Shown: positions 56,135-64,000 of the stretch, piece after piece
How positions within the stretch are numbered: position 1 is the first letter of the stretch
Layout: every line of letters starts with the position of its first letter
Source: Cyrtodaria siliqua
Lineage: Eukaryota; Mollusca; Bivalvia; Adapedonta; Hiatellidae
Assembly: GCA_037043455.1 (NCBI GenBank)
Contig: JAWPHD010010951.1
Location: 1 to 64,000, forward strand
Direction of reading: 5' to 3'
DNA: 64,000 nt
Position numbers and translations under genes: made by a program
Notes under the pieces: generated by a model
Told to the model about the DNA's origin: nothing
Seen by the model: only the letters and a program-made list of their open reading frames with translations
Database searches by the model: none

Positions 56135-57960
56135 TGTGTAGTTTAAAGTGACAAATCATGAACATTCATCACAATACTTGTAGTTTAAAGTAAGTGGTCG
56201 TCACATTCATCCAGTATCACAATACTTGTAGTTTAAAGTAAGTGGTCGTCACATTCATCCAGTATCACAATATTTGTAGTTTAAAGTAATTAGTCATCAC
56301 AATACGTGTTGTTGAAAGTAAGTAGTCATCACATACATCCAGTATCACAGTGTAGTTTAATATGAGCAATTCATCTTAATAGTCATAATATATAGTCTAA
56401 AATAATTACAGTAGTGATTTATCATGAATGTTCATCACAATACTTGTAGTTTAAAGTAAGTAGTCATCACATACATCCAGTATCACAGTATTTGTAGTTT
56501 AAAGTAAGATGACATCACAATATGTGTAGTTTAATATGAGCAAGTCACCTTAATAGTCATAGTCATAGTCTAAAGTATACAGTAATCACAATACTTGTAG
56601 CTTAAAGAGATTAATCATAAATATTCATCACAAATTTGTAGTTTAAGTAGCCAGCATCACAGTACTTCAAGCTGGTTACAATATGCCATGTATAGTTTAA
56701 AGTAGCCAACCATCTCAATACTTGTAGTTTATAACAATAGGTTAAGCTTTAAAGTAGCCAGTTATCATAATATGTATAGCTGAAAGTAGCCAGCAATCAC
56801 AATATGTATAGCTGAAAGTAGCCAGCAACCACAATATGTATAGCTGAAAGTAGCCAGCAATCACATTATTTGTAGTTTAAATCAGCACCCATCTAAATAC
56901 TTTCAGTTTAAAGTAGTCATCAAACACAATACTGTAGTTTAAAGTAGAAAATCGTCCAAATTATGTTTTTAGTTTAAAGTAGAATATTATACAAATACTT
57001 GTAGTTTAAAGAAGCCAGGAATCACAATATGTGTAGTTTAAAGTAGCAACCATCACAATACTTGTAGTTTAAAGTAGCAAATCCTCCAAATCCTTGTAGT
57101 TGAAATTGCCAAATATGTGTAGTGTAAAGTAGCAAATCCTCCAAATCCTTGTTGTTTAAATTACCCGGTATGTGTGGTTTAAAGTAGCAAATCCTCCAAA
57201 TCCTTGTTGTTTAAATTACCAAATATGTGTAGTGTAAAGTAGCAAATCTTCCAAATCCTTGTTGTTTAAATTACCAAATATGTGTAGTGTAAAGAAGCAA
57301 ATCTTCCAAATCCTTGTTATTTAAATTACCAAATATGTGTAGTGTAAAGTAGCAAATTTTCCAAATCCTTGTTGTTTAAATTACCAAATATGTGTAGTGT
57401 AAAGTAGCAAATCTTCCAAATCCTTGTTGTTTAAATTACCAAATATGTGTAGTGTAAAGTAGCAAATCCTCCAAACCCTTGTTGTTGAAATTACCAAATA
57501 TGTGTAGTGTAAAGTAGCAAATCTTCCAAATCTTTGTTGTTTAAATTACCAAATATGTGTAGTGTAAAGTAGCAAATCTTTCAAATCCTTGTTATTTAAA
57601 TTACCAAATATGTGTAGTGTAAAGTAGCAAATCTTCCAAATATGTGTTGTTTAAATTACCTATTATGTGTGGTTTAAAGTAGCAAATCCTCCAAATCCTT
57701 GTTTAAATTACCAAATATCTGTAGTTTAAAGTAACAAATCCTCCAACAACTTGTAGTTTAAAGTAACAAATAATCCAAATACCTGTAGTTTAAAATAACA
57801 AATCATCCAACAATGTGTAGTTTAAAGTAGCAAATCCTCCCACAGTGTGTAGTTTAAAAACAAATATCCAAATACCTGTAGTTTAAAATAACAAACCATC
57901 CAAATATGTGTAGTTTAAAGTAACAATTCAACCAACCAACTGTAATTTAAAGCTACCTAC
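56135..57960 (+). repeat. ~50-55-bp tandem repeat with diverged left part
   Basis: From 57110 to ~57660 there are regular 55-bp units (AAATATGTGTAGTGTAAAGT, AGCAAATCTTCCAAATCC, TTGTTGTTTAAATTACC). From 56135 to 57100 and right of 57660 the units are looser versions of CACAATACTTGTAGTTTAAA. It starts ~80 bp from exon A on the upstream side. Confidence 0.9.
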
Positions 57961-58556
57961 ATGTAGCTGATTAATTAACTTATCACAGCGCTCATATCTT
58001 AGAACAGCACTTCACTGTAGTTTTAAATAACGAACCATCCCAATAATGATAGTTAAAAGTAGAAAATCGCAGTAAAATAACATTTTGTAGTTTTATATAT
58101 ACTTGCTTTGCTGTCTATCAAAACAGTTTCTTGTAAATGAATGTCAATTAAGTTAAAACAACAAAATGTTGCACCAAAATGCTTCAAAGTTTTATGTACT
58201 TAGTCATCTACAGACCATACAGAAACACCTTGTTTTATGCATTTAGTTGTCACTTCCTTAAATCACATTAGTGATATTCCCGTATGTTTAACAGTATTCC
58301 TATAATATTGTTTCATGTTGGGGTTTCCCCCGATAGCAACATTCAATATCGTTCGAGTTGGTCATGATGGAGACATCTAATGAATTTCAGGAAAAAAATC
58401 CATACAGAGATACATTGCCTGCCTGTGAGACACTGTCGTCATCTTTTATGTATTAAACGATAAAATGTTTCCATTTTTTCTCCCCCTGTTTGTTAAATCA
58501 GTAAGAAGTAAAATGTCACAAAATGTCATGCCACTGAAGTCACAAGTTTCAAAACA
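57961..58556. other. intronic sequence, nothing assigned
   Basis: Short non-repetitive segment between two arrays; no exon with splice sites found. Confidence 0.45.
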
Positions 58557-60066
58557 AGGAGGAATGCTATAATGGTTGACCTATGTCATGTAAGGAGGAA
58601 TGCTATAATGGTTGACCTATGTCATGTAAGGAGGAATGCTATAATGGTTGACCTATGTCATGTAAGGAGGAATGCTATAATGGTTGACCTATGTCATGTA
58701 AGGAGGAATGCTATAATGGTTGACCTATGTCATGTAAGGAGGAATGCTATAATGGTTGACCTATGTCATGTAAGGAGGAATGCTATAATGGTTGACCTAT
58801 GTCATGTAAGGAGGAATGCTATAATGGTTGACCTATGTCATGTAAGGAGGAATGCTATAATGGTTGACCTATGTCATGTTCGGAGGAATACTATAATGGT
58901 TGACCTATGTCATGTAAGGAGGAATACTATAATGGTTGACCTATGTCATGTTCGGAGGAATGCTATAATGGTTGACCTATGTCATGTTCGGAGGATTGCT
59001 ATAATGGTTGACCTATGTCATGTTCGGAGGAATGCTATAATGGTTGACCTATGTCATGTAAGGAGGAATGCTATAATGGTTGACCTATGTCATGTTCGGA
59101 GGAATGCTATAATGGTTGACCTATGTCATGTAAGGAGGAATGCTATAATGGTTGACCTATGTCATGTAAGGAGGAATGCTATAATGGTTGACCTATGTCA
59201 TGTTCGGAGGAATACTATAATGGTTGACCTATGTCATGTTCGGAGGAATGCTATAATGGTTGACCTATGTCATGTTCGGAGGAATGCTATAATGGTTGAC
59301 CTATGTCATGTTCGGAGGAATGCTATAATGGTTGACCTATGTCATGTTCGGAGGAATGCTATAATGGTTGACCTATGTCATGTAAGGAGGAATGCTATAA
59401 TGGTTGACCTATGTCATGTTCGGAGGAATACTATAATGGATGACCTATGTCATGTTCGGAGGAATGCTATAATGGTTGACCTATGTCATGTTCGGAGGAA
59501 TGCTATAATGGTTGACCTATGTCATGTTCGGAGGAATGCTATAATGGTTGACCTATGTCATGTTCGGAGGAATGCTATAATGGTTGACCTATGTCATGTT
59601 CGGAGGAATGCTATAATGGTTGACCTATGTCATGTAAGGAGGAATACTATAATGGTTGACCTATGTCATGTAAGGAGGAATACTATAATGGTTGACCTAT
59701 GTCATGTAAGGAGGAATGCTATAATGGTTGACCTATGTCATGTAAGGAGGAATACTATAATGGTTGACCTATGTCATGTAAGGTGGAATACTATAATGGT
59801 TGACCTATGTCATGTAAGGAGGAATGCTATAATGGTTGACCTATGTCATGTAAGGAGGAATACTATAATGGTTGACCTATGTCATGTAAGGAGAAATGCT
59901 ATAATGGTTGACCTATGTCATGTAAGGAGGAATGCTATAATGGTTGACCTATGTCATGTTCGGAGGAATGCTATAATGGTTGACCTATGTCATGTAAGGA
60001 GGAATACTATAATGGTTGACCTATGTCATGTTCGGAGGAATGCTATAATGGTTGACCTATGTCATG
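58557..60066 (+). repeat. 36-bp satellite, ~41 copies
   Basis: Unit AGGAGGAATGCTATAATGGT + TGACCTATGTCATGTA, 36 bp, very uniform. Two independent binary variants occur: GTAAGG/GTTCGG and AATGCTA/AATACTA. The first nine units are nearly all GTAAGG/AATGCTA, and later units alternate. The 499-codon ORF (12-residue unit MVDLCHVRRNAI) follows from the period and is not evidence for a protein. Confidence 0.96.
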
Positions 60067-60205
60067 TATAATGGTTGACCTATGTCATGTATAATGGTTG
60101 ACCTATGTCATGTATAATGGTTGACCTATGTCATGTATAATGGTTGACCTATGTCATGTATAATGGTTGACCTATGTCATGTATAATGGTTGACCTATGT
60201 CATGT
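60067..60205 (+). repeat. 23-bp shortened form of the 36-bp unit, ~6 copies
   Basis: The 36-bp unit loses 13 bp (AGGAGGAATGCTA) and continues as 23-bp units ATAATGGTTGACCTATGTCA(TGT), ending with a GTTCG variant at about 60205. Confidence 0.95.
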
Positions 60206-61309
60206 TCGCAAACTTCATTCACGGTCTTCCTGAAAATTAACAAGTTCTGTAAAACAAAGATGAAGTTTGGTCTTCACTGATGGACAAGAGAGGTAACTTC
60301 AATTTCTGCATGTACAATATCCCATTTATGAGACTTGTGACTATATTGCAAATGGGTTTTAAGTCCCATTCAACTTATTTTAACAGTATTATATTTTTGG
60401 ACACTCATGATGCAATAAAGGACAGTATAAATGACAGATTTCGCTTATAAATGTTACAGGGTTCAAACCATTTTGCCTGGCACAAAATAGTGAAACTACG
60501 GGTAAAGTGCTGGGGAACTGTACCCTAACAAGCAAATTGACTAACCTCACAACAATTTATTTCTATGTCTGCAAGTGGTTGATATGTTTAATTGATCAAT
60601 GATCATAGGGGTGGAGGTTACCATTTAATCAATAATCATAGGGGCTGCCGATTGATCAATGCTCTTGACAAACAACCCTGGGGGACACCATCGATCACTG
60701 ACCATGGAGAAGTGAATAACACAGTGGTAGCTATTTCCTTGTTGATGTTTAATAGCAGACATGTTTATCTGCATGATAAAGTAAGTTTCCCAGAATTCTA
60801 ACCAGGTATGAGTTTTTAACAGGTTGCCAACATTCTAACTTTACTATGGAAGGGCAATGGAGACTCATTTACGCTATTATAACCCTAATCCAAACGAGTT
60901 GGGTTACAAGCAACAGTCATGAATTGTTAACGACTATTTCAGACGGGTAAGCATTGTCATTGGCTCATTATTATTATTGAAAGATATAGGAATCGGGAAA
61001 CGTGCCCTATTCTTTAATATTATATTAAATTCTAGAACTATTTCCCAGTACGGCATGGGACCCCTCCATCACCCATATTACCCAAACACTAAATAATGCT
61101 CCATACTTTATAATAATGATTTCACAACTGGGTTACATTACAAGCGAATACTTCCTGGTGGGTCAAAAAGCATTTTTTTACACTCAAAATTCTAACCTTA
61201 AACCTATTGATTTTCAGTTTATGTTTTACCAATTAATTAGATAACATCAGTCTAAGTTGTTTTCAGAGACACCAGACAACACATAGTAAAAGTAGTTAGT
61301 CAGAAACAT
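60206..61309. other. intronic sequence, nothing assigned
   Basis: TTGATCAATGATCATAGGGG and related phrases repeat three times near 60593-60660. I searched this segment for the upstream NT5C2-like exon and did not see it. Confidence 0.45.
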
Positions 61310-64000
61310 TGCAAGAGGACACTCAGCAAACCATAGACATAATTCCTCACATACCACTGAATATAACACCAAACCTTAGACACATTCCTCGCATACCACT
61401 GAATATAACACCAAACCTTAGACACATTCCTCGCGTACCACTGAATATAACAACAAACCTTAGACACATTCCTCGCATACCACTGAATATAACAACAAAC
61501 CTTAGACACATTCCTCACATACTACTGAATATAACTCCAAACTTTAGACACATTCCTCACATACCACAGAATATAACACCAAACCTTAGACATTCCTCAC
61601 ATACTACTGAATATAACAACAAACCTTAGACACATTCCTCACATACCACTGAATATAACAACAAACCTTAGACACATTCCTCACATACTACTGAATATAA
61701 CAACAAACCTTAGACACATTCCTCACATACTACTGAATATAACACCAAACCTTAGACACATTCCTCATATACCACTGAATATAACAACAAACCTTAGACA
61801 TTCCTCACATACCACTGAATATAACAACAAACCTTAGACACATTCCTCACATACCACTGAATATAACACCAAACCTTAGACACATTCCCGGCATACCACT
61901 GAATATAACACCAAACCTTAGACACATTCCTCACATACCACTGAATATAACAACAAACCTTAGACACATTCCTCACATACCACTGAATATAACAACAAAC
62001 CTTAAACACAATTCCTCACATACCACTGAATATAACACCAAACCTTAGACACATTCCTCACATACCACTGAATATAACAACAAACCTTAGACACATTCCT
62101 CACATACTACTGAATATAACAACAAACCTTAGACACATTCCTCACATACCACTGAATATAACAACAAACCTTAGACACATTACTCACATACCACTGAATA
62201 TAACACCAAACCTTAGACATTCCTCACATACTACTGAATATAACAACAAACCTTAGACACATTCCTCACATACCACTGAATATAACAACAAACCTTAGAC
62301 ATTCCTCACATACCACTGAATATAACAACAAACCTTAGACACATTCCTCACATACCACTGAATATAACAACAAACCTTAGACATTCCTCACATACCACTG
62401 AATATAACAACAAACCTTAGACACATTCCTCACATACCATACCACTGAATTTAACACCAAACCTTAGACATTCCTCACATACTACTGAATATAACAACAA
62501 ACCTTAGACACATTCCTCACATACCACTGAATATAACAACAAACCTTAGACATTCCTCACATACCACTGAATATAACAACAAACCTTAGACGTTCCTCAC
62601 ATACCACTGAATATAACACCAAACCTTAGACATTCCTCACATACCACTGAATATAACAACAAACCTTAGACATTCCTCACATACCACTGAATATAACAAC
62701 AAACCTTAGACATTCCTCACATACCACTGAATATAACACCAAACCTTAGACATTCCTCACATACCACTAAATATAACATCAAACGGACACATTCCTCACA
62801 TACCACTGAATATAACAACAAACCTTAGACATTCCTCACATACCACTGAATATAACAACAAACCTTAGACACATTCCTCACATACCACTGAATATAACAC
62901 CAAACCTTAGACATTCCTCACATACTACTGAATATAACAACAAACCTTAGACACATTCCTCACATACTACTGAATATAACAACAAACCTTAGACACATTC
63001 CTCACATACCACTGAATATAACAACAAACCTTAGACACATTCCTCACATACCACTGAATATAACAACAAACCTTAGACACATTCCTCACATACCACTGAA
63101 TATAACACCAAACCTTAGACACTTTCCTCACATGCCACTGAATATAACACCAAACCTTAGACACATTCCTCACATACCACTGAATATAACAACAAACCTT
63201 AGACATTCCTCACATACTACTGAATATAACAACACACCTTAGACACATTCCTCACATACCACTGAATATAAAAACAAACCTTAGACACATTCCTCACATA
63301 CCACTGAATATAACAACAAACCTTAGACACATTCCTCACATACCACTGAATATAACAACAAACCTTAGACACATTCCTCACATACTACTGAATATAACAA
63401 CAAACCTTAGACACATTCCTCACATACCACTGAATATAACACCAAACCTTAGACATTCCTCACGTACCACTGAATATAACAACAAACCTTAGACACATTC
63501 CTCACATACTACTGAATATAACAACAAACCTTAGACACATTCCTCACATACCACTAAATATAACACCAAACCTTAGACATTCCTCACATACTACTGAATA
63601 TAACAACAAACCTTAGACACATTCCTCACATACCACTGAATATAACTACAAACCTTAGACATTCCTCACATACCACTGAATATAACACCAAACCTTAGAC
63701 ACATTCCTCACATACCACTGAATATAACAACAAACCTTAGACACATTCCTCACATACCACTGAATATAACAACAAATCTTAGACATTCCTCACATACTAC
63801 TGAATATAACAACAAACCTAGACACATTCCTCGCATACCACTGAATATAACACCAAACCTTAGATACATTCCTCGCATACCACTGAATATAACACCAAAC
63901 CTTAGACACATTCCTCGCATACCACTGAAAACAACACCAAACCTTAGACACATTCCTCGCATACCACTGAATATAACACCACACCTTAGACACATTCCTC
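61310..64000 (-). repeat. 42/40-bp satellite running off the window
   Basis: Unit CATTCCTCACATACCACTGA + ATATAACAACAAACCTTAGA(CA). Units are 42 bp, or 40 bp when one CA is lost at the join. Binary variants are AACAAC/AACACC, TACCAC/TACTAC and CTCGCA/CTCACA; the last is a CpG site. CTCGCA units cluster at 61385-61480 and again at 63830-64000. Not complete: it continues past 64000. Confidence 0.95.

Noticed and set aside
58557..60066. CRISPR-like array
   Set aside because: Regular 36-bp repeats but no unique spacers, and the window is clearly from an animal genome. A simple tandem satellite explains it.
58572..60071. 499-codon ORF with a perfect 12-residue repeat
   Set aside because: The 36-bp period is a multiple of three, so any stop-free unit stays open. 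No splice sites, start context or non-repeat sequence support a protein.

Overview
This looks like AT-rich intronic DNA from an animal, most likely a bivalve mollusc. The evidence is a spliced animal gene, tRNA-derived SINEs, a LINE, a Penelope-like fragment, MITEs, and the 'GGGCCATAACTC' and 'AACAAGAGG' repeats that I associate with bivalve genomes. The species assignment is inference. There is no bacterial gene organisation, no rRNA and no convincing functional tRNA.

One host gene runs through the window on the minus strand: a cytosolic purine 5'-nucleotidase (cN-II, NT5C2-like). Three consecutive internal exons can be read with GT/AG borders and compatible phases: 55984-56057 (catalytic HAD motif DMDYT), 23792-23909 and 13712-13807. 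They are separated by introns of about 32.1 kb and 10.0 kb. The 5' exons must lie beyond 64000 and the 3' exons beyond position 1 or in sequence I could not recognise. Most of the rest is the intronic repeat load of this gene.

Tandem arrays fill roughly a third of the window. Their main periods are 55/84 bp (251-1716), 51 bp (4125-5115), 25 bp (7087-9612), 56 bp (14201-14480), ~155/160 bp (17420-19440), 99/96 bp (25975-27240), 11 bp (28520-29175), 41 bp (30908-31250), 11 bp (42785-44495), 23 bp (48145-48594), 22 bp (52529-55588), ~50-55 bp (56135-57960), 36 bp then 23 bp (58557-60205), and 42/40 bp (61310 to the window end). Long ORFs over several arrays arise because the period is a multiple of three.

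Dispersed elements form families that can be defined inside the window. (1) A Helentron/HINE- or 'pearl'-like element occurs twice (25-2380 and 40829-42167) with the same ends but unrelated tandem-repeat cores. (2) SINE-alpha has five copies, SINE-beta three and SINE-gamma two, all tRNA-related. (3) Two MITE families have TTAA at their ends (gamma and delta); one delta copy is empty and the other carries a SINE-alpha insertion. (4) A hAT-like element (16526-19788) holds a second repeat-rich element. (5) An L1/Tx1-like LINE (34557-38877, minus) has one frameshift, and a decayed Penelope-like RT lies at 51006-51505. (6) Several large palindromes are present.

The most interesting themes are satellites that appear to be swapped in and out of a conserved mobile shell, a SINE body that has become a satellite, satellites next to SINE remnants, a partial duplication of a host exon with its splice acceptor, and CpG-decay patterns in the arrays.
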